DNA of 64,000 nt from Pseudomonadota bacterium. Lineage in GTDB: Bacteria; Pseudomonadota; Gammaproteobacteria; Xanthomonadales; SZUA-38. The notes beneath the pieces are model-generated. The model did not search any database, was not told the DNA's origin, and saw only the letters and a list, made by a program, of their open reading frames with translations. The DNA lies in NCBI GenBank assembly GCA_039033415.1, contig JBCCCR010000012.1, positions 1 through 64,000 on the forward strand, written 5' to 3'. Below, piece by piece: positions 9,150 through 18,137 of this stretch (positions within the stretch are counted from its first letter, which is position 1; each line of letters opens with the position of its first letter). Position numbers and translations under genes: made by a program.

Positions 9150-10648
9150 TGCCCCAGTGGGTGGTGGTGAGTTCCCTGATCCTTGCTTATCTGGCGCTGA
9201 CCCTTTGGGTGGGGCTGCGCGCCGGTCGCGGAACGTCTTCGACGGTTGACGGCTTTGTCGCGGGCGATCGAAACTTTGGGTTTCTGGTGATGTACTTTGT
9301 CACCGGCGCCACCGTCTTTTCCGCTTTTGCCTTTCTGGGCGGGCCGGGCTGGGCCTACTCACGGGGCGCTGCCGCATTTTATATCCTGTCCTACGGCGTG
9401 CTGGGTATGTTGCCCTGGTACGCGATTGGGCCGAGGGTCGCACGGATTGGGCGTCAGCTGGGGCAGGTCACCCAGGCTCAGTTTTTGACCGGTCGCTTTC
9501 GCTCCCGATGGCTGTCCGTTCTGATTGCCCTTATCAGCGTCGCTGCGTTGATCCCGTACATCACCCTGCAGATGCGCGGCGCCGGCATCGTGATCGAAGC
9601 GGTCACCGAGGGGCATGTGCCTCTCTGGCTCGGCGCAGCGATCGCGTACGGCATTGTGCTGATCTACGTGCTTGTAAGCGGCGTTGCGGCTGTCGGCTGG
9701 ACCAACACGCTGCAGGGCGTGTTTATGGTTGTGATCGCCTGGTCGCTTGGCCTGTACCTCCCTTTTGCCCTGTATGGCGGAGTCGGGCCGATGTTCGACG
9801 CCATTGCTCTCGAGCGCCCCGAGTTGCTGGAGCTGCCGGGCCTGGGGGCGAACGGCGAGCCCTGGAGCTGGGCCGGCTACAGCAGCGCTATCCTGGTCAG
9901 CGCCATCGGGATCACCATGTGGCCGCATCTGTTTATGAAGGCTTTCACCGCCCGCAGCGAGCGCATCATTCGGCAAACGGTGGTCTGGTTCCCGACCTTT
10001 CAGCTCTTTTTGGTGCCGGTGTTCCTCATCGGCTTCGCCGGCGTACTGTTTGTGGAAACGCTGGATCAGCCGGACTTCATCCTGCCGTACCTGATCCTGA
10101 ACGTGGACCTGCCGGTTGTGGTGGTGGGCCTGTTCTGCGCCGGAGCGCTTTCCGCCTCGATGTCGACGGGGGACGCGCTGATGCACGCAACCGCCTCGGT
10201 GGCGGTGGAAGACGGCATCCGGCCGTTCGCCCACTTAAGCGTGGCGCAGCAGCGCCAGCTGATTCGCCTCCTGATTGTTGTTGCCGGTGCGGTGTCGTAC
10301 TTCTTTGCTGTCTCGGAGGGCGCATCGCTGGTTGTGCTGCTCCTTACGTCTTACGGCATTATTGCCCAGCTTGCGCCGCCGGTTGTTGCTGCCCTGTTCT
10401 GGCGGCGAGCCACGACGCCCGGCGTCATTGCGGGGCTGGTCGCGGGGGGCGCAACCGCTCTCACGTGCTTTTTTGTGCCGGAGCTGAAACCTATCGACAT
10501 GCACGAAGGCATTTTTGGACTGCTTGTTCACGTGCCCGTGCTTATTGTGGTGTCGCTGCTGACCCCGGCCGAAGATCCCGACCGGATCGAAGCGTATGTA
10601 AACCCGTTCTCTGAGCCGCAAGACGTTGGCTCGGCTTTACCGGAGTAA
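9149..10648 (+). CDS. Sodium:solute symporter (SSS family)
   Basis: 499 residues with about thirteen hydrophobic segments and the SSS (LeuT-fold) organisation. The N-terminal DGFVAGDRNFGF, GATVFSAFAFLGGPG and GALSASMSTGDALMHATASV stretches are typical of the family (sodium-site Ser/Thr in the last). It would move a solute into the cell with Na+. It is coupled to the small membrane protein before it and followed four bases later by an M20 deacetylase, so the three form one operon. That context suggests import of an acylated amino acid or related compound. PanF-type (pantothenate) transport is a competing reading. Confidence 0.9.
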   Translation: MPQWVVVSSLILAYLALTLWVGLRAGRGTSSTVDGFVAGDRNFGFLVMYFVTGATVFSAFAFLGGPGWAYSRGAAAFYILSYGVLGMLPWYAIGPRVARIGRQLGQVTQAQFLTGRFRSRWLSVLIALISVAALIPYITLQMRGAGIVIEAVTEGHVPLWLGAAIAYGIVLIYVLVSGVAAVGWTNTLQGVFMVVIAWSLGLYLPFALYGGVGPMFDAIALERPELLELPGLGANGEPWSWAGYSSAILVSAIGITMWPHLFMKAFTARSERIIRQTVVWFPTFQLFLVPVFLIGFAGVLFVETLDQPDFILPYLILNVDLPVVVVGLFCAGALSASMSTGDALMHATASVAVEDGIRPFAHLSVAQQRQLIRLLIVVAGAVSYFFAVSEGASLVVLLLTSYGIIAQLAPPVVAALFWRRATTPGVIAGLVAGGATALTCFFVPELKPIDMHEGIFGLLVHVPVLIVVSLLTPAEDPDRIEAYVNPFSEPQDVGSALPE

Positions 10649-10652
10649 AACC

Positions 10653-11819
10653 ATGTCCTCGCTGAATTCCATCGACATGCTCGCCCGTCTGGTTGCTTTT
10701 CCGACCGTTTCGCGCGATTCCAACCTGCCGCTCATCGACTGGGTGGAAGATTATCTCGGCGCATTCGGGGCCCGCTGCCGTCGTACCTGGAATGATGACG
10801 GCGACAAGGCCAACCTGTTTGCGGCTATCGGCCCAGACGTGCCAGGTGGTGTTGTGCTTTCCGGACACACGGACGTCGTGCCGATCGATGATCAGGACTG
10901 GCATACAGAACCGTTTAAGCTCACCGAGCGCGATGGGCTCCTGTATGGCCGGGGCAGCTCCGACATGAAAGGCTTCTCCGCGGTGTTTTTGTCGCGCCTG
11001 GCAGAACTGGATCGGTCGGCGTTGGAACGCCCGCTTTACCTAGCCCTCTCCTATGATGAAGAGGTCGGCTGTCTCGGCATCGATCGCATGGTTGATGACG
11101 CGCTGGACGCATTTGCAAAGCCGGACTTTGCGATTATTGGTGAACCCACCACGATGCAGATCGTTCGGGTCCACAAGTCGCTGAACACCTTCCGCACCGT
11201 GGTCACCGGAAAGGCGGCGCACTCCAGTCAGCCCCATCGGGGCGCCGGCGCCATATTGGCCGCGGCTCGTATCATGGAGCACCTGGATTCGCTTGGTCGC
11301 CAGCGTCGCGCTCAAGGCTCCAGCTCCGGCTGCGAACCGCCTTGGACCACGGTGCAGGTCGGCACCATTCAGGGAGGTACGGCCGCCAACATCCTTCCCA
11401 GCCACTGTGAGTTTGTCTGGGAATATCGCGGGCTGCCGGATGAGGGCCCGGACGACATCCTCAACGCGATGAATCAATTCATCGAGCAGCGGGTGCTCCC
11501 GGACCTGCGGGAATTTGCGCCGGAGGCAACCATTGAAACCACATCGTTGGCTCGCGTGCAGCCGCTCATGCCTGATCCGGCGGCCCGCGCTGATACCTGG
11601 GTACAAGGGTTGGCCGGCGTGCGGGAAGGGGGTTCGGGGGCGGTGTCGTTTGCCACCGAGGCCGGCAGCTTTCAGCGGGCCGGCATCAGCAGCGTGGTCT
11701 GCGGACCGGGCTCGATCAATCAGGCTCACCAGCCCAATGAATTTATTGACCCCGCCGAGCTGAAACGCTGCGAGGCCATGGTAGACGACGTGTTTGCCTA
11801 TCTTTGCCGGAAAAACTAA
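10653..11819 (+). CDS. argE: M20-family amidohydrolase, acetylornithine deacetylase type
   Basis: 388 residues, the normal length of ArgE. The di-zinc M20 motifs are in order: SGHTDVVPID (His72, Asp74), GRGSSDMKGF (bridging Asp), SYDEEVGCLG (Glu-Glu), a small ferredoxin-like lid domain, and C-terminal CGPGSINQAHQPNEFI (last His). ATG at 10653 is chosen over the in-frame start at 10626 because it avoids overlap with the symporter and gives the family's N-terminus. ArgE removes acetyl from N-acetylornithine in arginine synthesis. No other arg gene is present, and coupling to a symporter makes scavenging of an N-acyl amino acid equally plausible. The symbol is by family resemblance. Confidence 0.78.
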   Translation: MSSLNSIDMLARLVAFPTVSRDSNLPLIDWVEDYLGAFGARCRRTWNDDGDKANLFAAIGPDVPGGVVLSGHTDVVPIDDQDWHTEPFKLTERDGLLYGRGSSDMKGFSAVFLSRLAELDRSALERPLYLALSYDEEVGCLGIDRMVDDALDAFAKPDFAIIGEPTTMQIVRVHKSLNTFRTVVTGKAAHSSQPHRGAGAILAAARIMEHLDSLGRQRRAQGSSSGCEPPWTTVQVGTIQGGTAANILPSHCEFVWEYRGLPDEGPDDILNAMNQFIEQRVLPDLREFAPEATIETTSLARVQPLMPDPAARADTWVQGLAGVREGGSGAVSFATEAGSFQRAGISSVVCGPGSINQAHQPNEFIDPAELKRCEAMVDDVFAYLCRKN

Positions 11820-11827
11820 GGCGTTCG

Positions 11828-11844
11828 GGCTGGCCACGCCAGCC
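11828..11844 (+). terminator. Hairpin after the M20 gene
   Basis: GGCTGGC and GCCAGCC arms with a three-base loop, followed by AAATTTCTTC, lie nine bases after the stop of the deacetylase gene and before the convergent HupE-like gene. The stem is short and the T-run interrupted. Confidence 0.45.
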
Positions 11845-11869
11845 AAATTTCTTCAGAGGCCAGGGTGAA

Positions 11870-12451
11870 TCACCAGAATCGAGTCTCGACCATCAGCATG
11901 GCGGCAATGCCCGCTGCGGCGCCGGAGATAAACAGATTCCACTCGCGATGCTTGACGCTAAAAACGTTGAGGAACAGATACGCGGTACCAACAATGAACG
12001 CGACCACTAGCAGCTGACCCAGCTCGATGCCAACATTGAACGCAAGGAGCGGTATGGCAACAGAGGAGTCGCCCATCAGCAGCGCTCGAAAGTAGTTCGA
12101 AAAGCCCATGCCGTGGATCAACCCAAAAAACAGCGCCATGGCGTAGGTCGGCCCCATCTTTGACGGGCCGTTTGCCGGGCGCCGAACCACGTTGTGAATC
12201 GCGGTGAGCAGAATGGTTGTCGGGATAAGGAACTCGATGATGTCTGACGGAATGGTCACCGCCTCAAGCGACGCCAGCGCGAGCGTGATGCTATGCCCGA
12301 CGGTGAAGGCCGTCACCAGGATAATGATGCTTTTCCACTGCTCCATCCGATACACGGCGCAAAGCGCAATCAGGAACAGAATGTGGTCGAACCCGCTCAG
12401 ATCGGAGATATGTTCAAAGCCAAGCTGCAGATAAAAGGCAAATGGATGCAT
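11870..12451 (-). CDS. HupE/UreJ-like integral membrane protein
   Basis: 193 residues with about six hydrophobic helices and conserved polar positions typical of the HupE/UreJ-2 group: GFEHISDLSGFDHILFL near the N-terminus, AFTVGHSITLALAS, and LIHGMGFS. The repeated His/Asp within helices is compatible with metal (nickel or cobalt) permeation, which is the role proposed for HupE/UreJ proteins. Many stand-alone members are of unknown use. It begins one base after the stop of a secreted small protein, so the two are cotranscribed. That pairing is common for this family. No urease or hydrogenase genes are in the window. Confidence 0.8.
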   Translation of the reverse strand: MHPFAFYLQLGFEHISDLSGFDHILFLIALCAVYRMEQWKSIIILVTAFTVGHSITLALASLEAVTIPSDIIEFLIPTTILLTAIHNVVRRPANGPSKMGPTYAMALFFGLIHGMGFSNYFRALLMGDSSVAIPLLAFNVGIELGQLLVVAFIVGTAYLFLNVFSVKHREWNLFISGAAAGIAAMLMVETRFW

Positions 12452-12452
12452 A

Positions 12453-12974
12453 TCAAAAAGTGAGCTGGTGCACAGGCGTCTCTTTGTTGAGCATCAGGCT
12501 CCTCGAGTCGTTGTCCACATGTACATACACAATGTTGCTCTGATCGTAGAACAGGTCAGTGAAAACCGCGTTTTTAATTTCCATAGAGGTAATCGGCGGG
12601 TCTAACTGCTGCTCAAAGACCACTTCCAGCGCGGTATTTCCGCCTTCGCCGCTCAGCCTTTTGCGTTTGATACTCAGCTGGACGTTTTCTCCGTTGATCC
12701 TGACGTAGAAAAACCCGCTGAGGTAGTCGAGCAGCATTCCCTCGGCGTTGGGCGCCTCGTTGGGCTCACAAAACGCCAGCAGATTACTGTCAGGATCGAA
12801 AACCAACGCCTCGTTTACGTCAGTCAAAAACAGCCTGAGGCTAATGGTCAACAGCCGCAGCGTTGACGAATACTCGATTTCGCTTAGCGAGAGTTTCAGG
12901 GGATGGGCGCCAGCCCCAGCGTGCGGCCCGAGCAGGACGCACAGCAAAAGACATCGAGTGATCGCCTTTAGCAT
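12453..12974 (-). CDS. Exported DUF6702-like protein paired with HupE-like protein
   Basis: 173 residues with a signal peptide ending at GAGA. The mature N-terminus HPLKLSLSEIEYS, followed by a beta-rich body, resembles the DUF6702 type of periplasmic proteins that accompany HupE-like membrane proteins. The leading His-Pro after cleavage could bind a metal, but this is inference. It sits in a three-gene minus-strand run (dipeptidase lipoprotein, this protein, HupE-like protein) with gaps of six bases and one base. No enzymatic motif is visible. Confidence 0.65.
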   Translation of the reverse strand: MLKAITRCLLLCVLLGPHAGAGAHPLKLSLSEIEYSSTLRLLTISLRLFLTDVNEALVFDPDSNLLAFCEPNEAPNAEGMLLDYLSGFFYVRINGENVQLSIKRKRLSGEGGNTALEVVFEQQLDPPITSMEIKNAVFTDLFYDQSNIVYVHVDNDSRSLMLNKETPVHQLTF

Positions 12975-12980
12975 GCCGGA

Positions 12981-14288
12981 TCACGCCGACGCGTCGGCCT
13001 GCATTTCGTCGGCGACTGCCCGTACCTCGCGAAAGACCCGCATCAGATTGCCGCTCCAGATTTTTTCGATCTGCTCTTCGGTATAGCCCCGGCGAACCAG
13101 TTCGATCGTGATGTTCATAACCTCACTGGCATCGAACACGCCGTCGATCCCGCCACCGCCATCGAAATCGCAGCCAATGCCAACGTGGTCAATGCCGGCG
13201 ACCTCAACGATATGATCAATGTGATCTACCGCATTCTGTACGGTTGCCGATGGGTTGGGGTATTTTTCGTTGATCTCATTGAAGGCCTGCCTCATGGCTT
13301 TCCGTTCTTCCATGGTCATTTCGCTCGCCGGCTTCATGTTCGCGCGAAGCTCCTCAAGGGCTGCCTTGCGCTCGGGGTTGTCCGGAGGTGTACGCAGATA
13401 GTCAGACAGCATTGTCAGCTGGACCACGCCGCCGTTTTCCGCCATGAGCTTTAGCATCTCGTCGGTCATGTTGCGCTGATTGTCCACCAGGGCGCGCGCA
13501 TTGGAGTGACTCGCGATAATGGGCGCCTTGGACATGGCAATCGCGTCGTAGAACACCTCATCGCTGCCGTGGGAAACATCAACCATGATGCCCAGACGAT
13601 TCATTTCCTGAACAACCTGCTCGCCCAGCTCACTGATACCGCCGTGCTCTGGGCCCTTGGAATCGGTGGCCGAGTCCGCCAGGTCGTTGTTGCTCGAATG
13701 TACGAGCGTGATGTATCGGACGCCTTTGTCGTAGTAAAGCTCCACGTTGGCGATATCGTTGCCGACGGGATAGCCGTTTTCGATGCCCAGGTAGATGGCC
13801 CGCTTGCCGGCCTTCTCTAGCTCATAGGCATCCTCCGGTGTCAGTGCCAGCCCAGCCATCGAAGAATTTTGCGCTGCGGACTCGGTCACGGCGTCGATCA
13901 TCTGCAGAACCAGGGCCTTCGCCCGGCTGTTGCCGTCATCATCACGGATGTCCTGAGCAACAAAGGCGGCGAGAAAGATTGCGTCGAGTCCGCCCTCTTT
14001 CATGCGCGGATAGTCCACCTTCGACCCAGTTTCCCGCGGATCATGCCGCTCGGCCATGTCAAAGCCCGGCTCGATCATCCGCAGCGGCGTGTCGGCATGG
14101 GTATCCAGCGTGAGAATGCGATCGTGGATTTCGAGTGCTCGCGCGACCAGTTCCTGCTCGGTCTCTGCAGCATCCTCAGCCGTTTCGGGTTCTGCGGTTT
14201 CGCCAACCGCTTCGGGTTCTGACGAACAGCCGGCGAGAAGAAACACGAGAAGCAAAACGAGTGAAGTGAGTTTTTGTGTGTGCGACAT
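12981..14288 (-). CDS. M19 membrane dipeptidase-family lipoprotein
   Basis: About 435 residues. ATG at 14288 is preferred because it begins directly with a lipoprotein signal (VFLLAGCSSEP). The longer frame to 14300 would use TTG and add four residues. A Glu/Ala-rich linker leads to a renal-dipeptidase (M19) barrel with zinc-site patterns LDTHADTP, the bridging Glu in YLGIENGYP, LVHSSNN, ASHSNAR and the Asp in GIGCDFDGGGG. Enzymes of this family cleave dipeptides and some D-amino-acid-containing or beta-lactam substrates at the cell surface. The gene heads a tight operon with the DUF6702-like and HupE-like genes. Confidence 0.9.
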   Translation of the reverse strand: MSHTQKLTSLVLLLVFLLAGCSSEPEAVGETAEPETAEDAAETEQELVARALEIHDRILTLDTHADTPLRMIEPGFDMAERHDPRETGSKVDYPRMKEGGLDAIFLAAFVAQDIRDDDGNSRAKALVLQMIDAVTESAAQNSSMAGLALTPEDAYELEKAGKRAIYLGIENGYPVGNDIANVELYYDKGVRYITLVHSSNNDLADSATDSKGPEHGGISELGEQVVQEMNRLGIMVDVSHGSDEVFYDAIAMSKAPIIASHSNARALVDNQRNMTDEMLKLMAENGGVVQLTMLSDYLRTPPDNPERKAALEELRANMKPASEMTMEERKAMRQAFNEINEKYPNPSATVQNAVDHIDHIVEVAGIDHVGIGCDFDGGGGIDGVFDASEVMNITIELVRRGYTEEQIEKIWSGNLMRVFREVRAVADEMQADASA

Positions 14289-14589
14289 GTCAATGGCCAA
14301 AGTTGGATTGGGTTACGGATTCGGGTCGTTGGCTCTGAGAAGCCACTGCGTCCCTTTTTGGGCGACGCTGCATGATCACCCACCGGCCTCGGATTGCCAA
14401 CCCGCGGACGCTATATTTGCCGAAATAGCCATGCCACACGCTCTCAAATAAATGCTGAGATGGCTGCCGCGATGGTCTAACTTGAAAGAACAACCCGAGG
14501 CAAAGTAACCGGCATCGGCAACCGCGGTTGTTGATGCGGACGTCAGCCTTTGAGCAGTCGCTTCTTTTTGCAGTGGCGTGAAATGGTCA

Positions 14590-15855
14590 TTAATTCTGGC
14601 CCGTTGATTCAAACGAATTTTTGAATATGGGATCGGGAAGATTCACGTTGACCACTAGATAAGGGTTCCCGGAATAAGAACCTGGCGAAACCTGCATCAC
14701 CTGCCCGGAAACGGGAATTGGAAATGGTCCGATGCTTATTGACGGCGAACGACTCAAAAGCGCGTCTTGCAGCAGGTAATCGGCAGAGATGATTTCGATG
14801 GATGAAATTTCTCGGCGGGAGACTAGATCCATGAAGCCCGTCAACGGGTCGGAATAGGACGCAGTGCCATCCGAGTCTTTAAGAATCACCGCTATGGGTT
14901 GACGCGGCATTCGTCTTACGCCGCCACTGAACGTTACCTCTTGTTCACTAGCACGCATTCGGAAGGTCTCGTCTTCGATCGTAATCACATAGACGGTTGG
15001 TTCCGACCAAACGCAAGGTTCGACGCGCAAGAGTAACGAGCTTCGAGATTCCGCCTCTATCCAAGTGTTTTCATCGCCTGTCTCGCAAAGGTCAATTACC
15101 TGTTCTGGTGTCAGCGACGGATCATCAATTCGCCTCCCCATGTCAAAGGTCGCTACTCGAAAGCCGGCTGTGTCAACATTTCTTGTGATTTTGTATCGGC
15201 CAATTCTATGGCCCGGAAGCGCGATCCAGTCGACATCGTTCGGGGAGTGAAAAGTCAGCGGGACAACCGCGCTGCCTCCAAGGACTTGTCTCGAAACACC
15301 CTCGAATGGCGTGAAAATTGGGAACCGTGCTCCTTCGTTGCGCTCGCCATCATCTCTTGGCCAGTCGTTGAAAAGGTAAACGAAGCCATCGGTGGACTCG
15401 CCCTCGACGATTCCAATGTCATTGGCGCCGAGGAAAGTTGTATCTAATACCTGAACGGAAGTCGGCGGCCGGAACGCTAAAGCAGGTCTAAAGTGTGCTG
15501 AAGTGAATCTCAACTCTCCGAGTGGTCCCGATAAAATCTGGGTGGGTTCATTTGCGAAGAGGTTGATAGTTACTTCAATTAGTCCTTGATCTGGGTAATC
15601 GACACAAATGAGCCGACTTTCACCAACGTCCCGGGTCAAAAAAAAACTGCAGTCGTTGGCTGGCTGAATCCGTCTGGGGTCGTATCGCAGTGACGCCGCT
15701 GCTCGGCGCACGTCCATGGCCCCGTCGTCGAAATGAAGCGAAAGCGAAAACTCTGTGTCATCCGTGCTGGCAGTACTTCCAACAATAAACGACGGCTGAG
15801 CGGAAACGAGGCAGGAATGGGTCAACAACATTCCTATTAAGAGAAAGTGTCGCAT
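14590..15855 (-). CDS. Exported protein of unknown function ending in FE tail
   Basis: About 421 residues. ATG at 15855 gives a signal peptide ending in LVSAQP. The N-terminal ~130 residues (FSLSLHFDD...AAASLRYDP...LGELRFTSA) resemble a cohesin-like or alternating beta-sandwich domain with the pattern of dockerin-binding folds, but I cannot assign a family firmly. The rest is beta-rich. The C-terminus DPIFKNSFESTGQN matches the short F-x-[DNS]-[GS]-F-E tail also found at the ends of three other exported proteins in this window. No catalytic motif was seen. The neighbouring minus-strand genes also encode exported proteins, but gaps of 170 bases or more separate them. Confidence 0.65.
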   Translation of the reverse strand: MRHFLLIGMLLTHSCLVSAQPSFIVGSTASTDDTEFSLSLHFDDGAMDVRRAAASLRYDPRRIQPANDCSFFLTRDVGESRLICVDYPDQGLIEVTINLFANEPTQILSGPLGELRFTSAHFRPALAFRPPTSVQVLDTTFLGANDIGIVEGESTDGFVYLFNDWPRDDGERNEGARFPIFTPFEGVSRQVLGGSAVVPLTFHSPNDVDWIALPGHRIGRYKITRNVDTAGFRVATFDMGRRIDDPSLTPEQVIDLCETGDENTWIEAESRSSLLLRVEPCVWSEPTVYVITIEDETFRMRASEQEVTFSGGVRRMPRQPIAVILKDSDGTASYSDPLTGFMDLVSRREISSIEIISADYLLQDALLSRSPSISIGPFPIPVSGQVMQVSPGSYSGNPYLVVNVNLPDPIFKNSFESTGQN

Positions 15856-16037
15856 AGCGGCGGTCAATCCGTCGGTCGGGCCCGATGGACTTCAAGACGT
15901 TTGCGTCGACTCTTTTCCCCCAAAAAGACCAGGCGGTTGTTACCCGCGGCACACGTCCATCGAGTCGTTTCGCATTATGCATAATTACGTGCCATTACCT
16001 CTGAGCCAGAGGAACGCCGACGGGGCTCGTCAATCCA

Positions 16038-16640
16038 TCAGTCTGCTTTTTTCTCTTTGAAGGACGATGAGCAATTGTGAACAGCATAGTCATAGCTATG
16101 CTCAAAGCACTTGAGAAGTCCGTCGACGACGTTGAGGTTTGGCGGCCACCTGATTTCGATCGGCTTCCCGAAAGAATCGACAGGATCGAAGTTCTCAGGG
16201 CGCGGGACAGCGGTTAGTTGTGCCCGGGCGTTTCGAAGGCGCGCCTTGTCGCGTCTAAGGAAGGCGATGGTTGCGTCAACGTAGTAATTCCATCCGTATC
16301 GATCGGGCTTGTTTGCCGGTGTGTAGGTACGTTCCAGCAGGGCGATCGCCGGCTGTGTGTCGCCACCCATGGCCCTCATCTGACCTTCGTGAAAGGTCAT
16401 CATGATTCCTTCCTCACCGTTTGCGTTGATATAGGCTCTGATCAGATTAGCCGCAGCGGTTCGACAACCCGGTTGCTGATACAGCTGTCGCCAACCGATA
16501 TTTGGATCCTGGTCGAAATCTCGCTGGTTCAGCGAGAGCATTTCTGCCATATCGACGTCGCACGTAGGTTCGGTTTCAGCTAGCGCTGTCGTTGCCGCGA
16601 GGAGAGTTCCCAAAATTACAACCGTTCTAGTTCTCATCAT
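16038..16640 (-). CDS. Small exported protein of unknown function
   Basis: 200 residues with a signal peptide (VVILGTLLAATTALA) and four cysteines in the mature chain, which may form disulfides in the periplasm. The middle part (QPAIALLERTY and YVDATIAFLRRDKARLRNARAQL) is helical and has a tetratricopeptide-like look without a clear repeat. ATG at 16640 overlaps the stop of the upstream gene (ATGA), so the two proteins are translationally coupled and are probably used together. I do not recognise a family. Confidence 0.65.
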   Translation of the reverse strand: MMRTRTVVILGTLLAATTALAETEPTCDVDMAEMLSLNQRDFDQDPNIGWRQLYQQPGCRTAAANLIRAYINANGEEGIMMTFHEGQMRAMGGDTQPAIALLERTYTPANKPDRYGWNYYVDATIAFLRRDKARLRNARAQLTAVPRPENFDPVDSFGKPIEIRWPPNLNVVDGLLKCFEHSYDYAVHNCSSSFKEKKAD

Positions 16641-17980
16641 GGGATTCGATATCCATAGATGGTACGTGAACCACGAATAACGTTTTCTGCTGCCCGTACC
16701 GGGCCATCCGATGAAGCCGTGATTCTGTTGATGCCAATGTCTCGTGCGTGGAAAGAGAATATGGGCTGCCATAGGTCTACGGGTATTGCTGGGTCGTCCA
16801 CCAGGGCGCAGAAGGGTACGGCGATTGTGTCGTCATCGTCGATGCAAGCAAGCTGCAATTCCTCGCCGGTTTCTACCTGGGTGAACGTCATTGTGAGCAC
16901 GATGCTTGGGGAAGCTTCTGCAGGAGGATCGAAGCAGCAAGCTACGTCGTAGATTTGGACGAAAGTGCTTTGCTCGTTGTCGTGGGGTGAGGCGAAAACC
17001 CAGCGTCCTGATAAGTCCGGTAGCAGCGGCGCACCGAGCTGTGGGTCGACTTCACCAAGCTCAATCGTATCGGTTGCAAACCAAAATGAACGAATCGGAA
17101 CTGCCGGCTCTAAGCCAAGGCGCATCCTGGCTGAGTCCGAAGACGTGAACTCAAACGTTGCCACCTGTTGTGCCGTGAGCTCAGGCGACTGAAACGGGCA
17201 GTTGAAGCACGCGCCGTCTGTCGCCGAAAAAAGCGGTGCGACGACGACGCTGTCCTGAAGCTGTCCACTACCGACCAGCCATTGAGCCTGTCCGTTCTGA
17301 TCAAATCCGTATACCGCGGCGGTGACCATGTCTCCCTGGCGGTCGATGGTCACACCGCTTCCAGGTCTTGTGGGGTTCCACCACAGACCGGTGTTGGGCG
17401 GAGGTGTCCGATCGGTCTCCGCAATTTGCCGAAGGTAAACGTCATCAGCAAACACGGAACGAGGCTCTGCTACTCCCTCGTCTTTAGACACCAGCAGGAG
17501 CACTTCGACCGATCGAATATCCGGACCCGCATCAAATCGACCGCGCAGTTTCTGCCAATACTCGCCGGCTCCTTCGGTGGCGACGCTGGGAAATTCTGAC
17601 CTCGATCGGGTGTCCACTCGGCATTCGGGCTGGGTAAAGGCATTCAGGTTGACCAAGCCGCGAGTATTGCCCTCGGTTTCGTGGGCCGGGACATAGACGC
17701 TGGCACCATATTCCAAAGAGGTCTCCGGCTCGATGTTCACACACTGAGTTAAAACGATATACCGCCCTCCCCCAATAGGGCGCCAGGCGATCAGCTCGAC
17801 GGAGCCGGAGCCAATGTCTCGCGAGTAGTCCAAACGCCGGGGGTCGGGCGGCAGAATGTAGGGGTTTCCCCAGCCCTGATAGGAGCCCGTAAAGCTGGCA
17901 TTGACGAGCAGGTTGCCGCTGCCGTTTGCCGAAACAGCGAGCGAGAGCCCAACGAGCAACAAAGCAAATAGGATTCGCAT
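16637..17980 (-). CDS. Exported protein with N-terminal carbohydrate-binding-like domain and WWNP domain
   Basis: 447 residues from ATG 17980, which directly begins a signal peptide (LFALLLVGLSLAVSANG). The longer frame to 18178 is unlikely because it runs through the MarR promoter. Residues ~25-180 (NLLVNASFTGSYQGW onward) look like a carbohydrate-binding beta-sandwich. From ~205 comes NTGLWWNPTRPGSGVTID, followed by AAVYGFDQNGQAQWLVGSG, the signature of a recurrent exported-protein domain. A second copy of this WxNPxxPGxG motif is found in the gene at 34822-35685. The function is unknown. Binding of a surface glycan is a guess from the N-terminal domain. It overlaps the next minus-strand gene by four bases. 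Confidence 0.7.
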   Translation of the reverse strand: MRILFALLLVGLSLAVSANGSGNLLVNASFTGSYQGWGNPYILPPDPRRLDYSRDIGSGSVELIAWRPIGGGRYIVLTQCVNIEPETSLEYGASVYVPAHETEGNTRGLVNLNAFTQPECRVDTRSRSEFPSVATEGAGEYWQKLRGRFDAGPDIRSVEVLLLVSKDEGVAEPRSVFADDVYLRQIAETDRTPPPNTGLWWNPTRPGSGVTIDRQGDMVTAAVYGFDQNGQAQWLVGSGQLQDSVVVAPLFSATDGACFNCPFQSPELTAQQVATFEFTSSDSARMRLGLEPAVPIRSFWFATDTIELGEVDPQLGAPLLPDLSGRWVFASPHDNEQSTFVQIYDVACCFDPPAEASPSIVLTMTFTQVETGEELQLACIDDDDTIAVPFCALVDDPAIPVDLWQPIFSFHARDIGINRITASSDGPVRAAENVIRGSRTIYGYRIP

Positions 17981-18084
17981 CGGCACCCGCTTGGTTCGAC
18001 GGTAGCTGGAATTTACCGACCAAACCTGTTCGTCGATTGGCTGCATATCCGCATTATGAAGAAAGTCCCGGTCGATTTGCCAGC

Positions 18085-18129
18085 CAATTATAATTGATGT
18101 ATTTACATCATGCAGATACACCGTATAGA
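18085..18129 (+). promoter_or_regulatory. MarR-gene promoter with overlapping operator palindromes
   Basis: TGATGTA-TT-TACATCA (18095-18110, seven-base perfect arms) overlaps a perfect 12-bp palindrome CAATTATAATTG (18085-18096). A likely -35 TTTACA at 18102-18107 and -10 TATAGA at 18124-18129 are 16 bases apart and lie just before the MarR ATG at 18138. The operator therefore covers the promoter, fitting autoregulation by the MarR protein. Confidence 0.6.
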
Positions 18130-18137
18130 ATCTAAGG

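Noticed and set aside
9359-10234. Long minus-strand open frame opposite the SSS symporter.
   Set aside because: Antisense of a clear membrane-protein gene. Its composition (many His, Gln and Arg) is typical of a reversed transporter frame.
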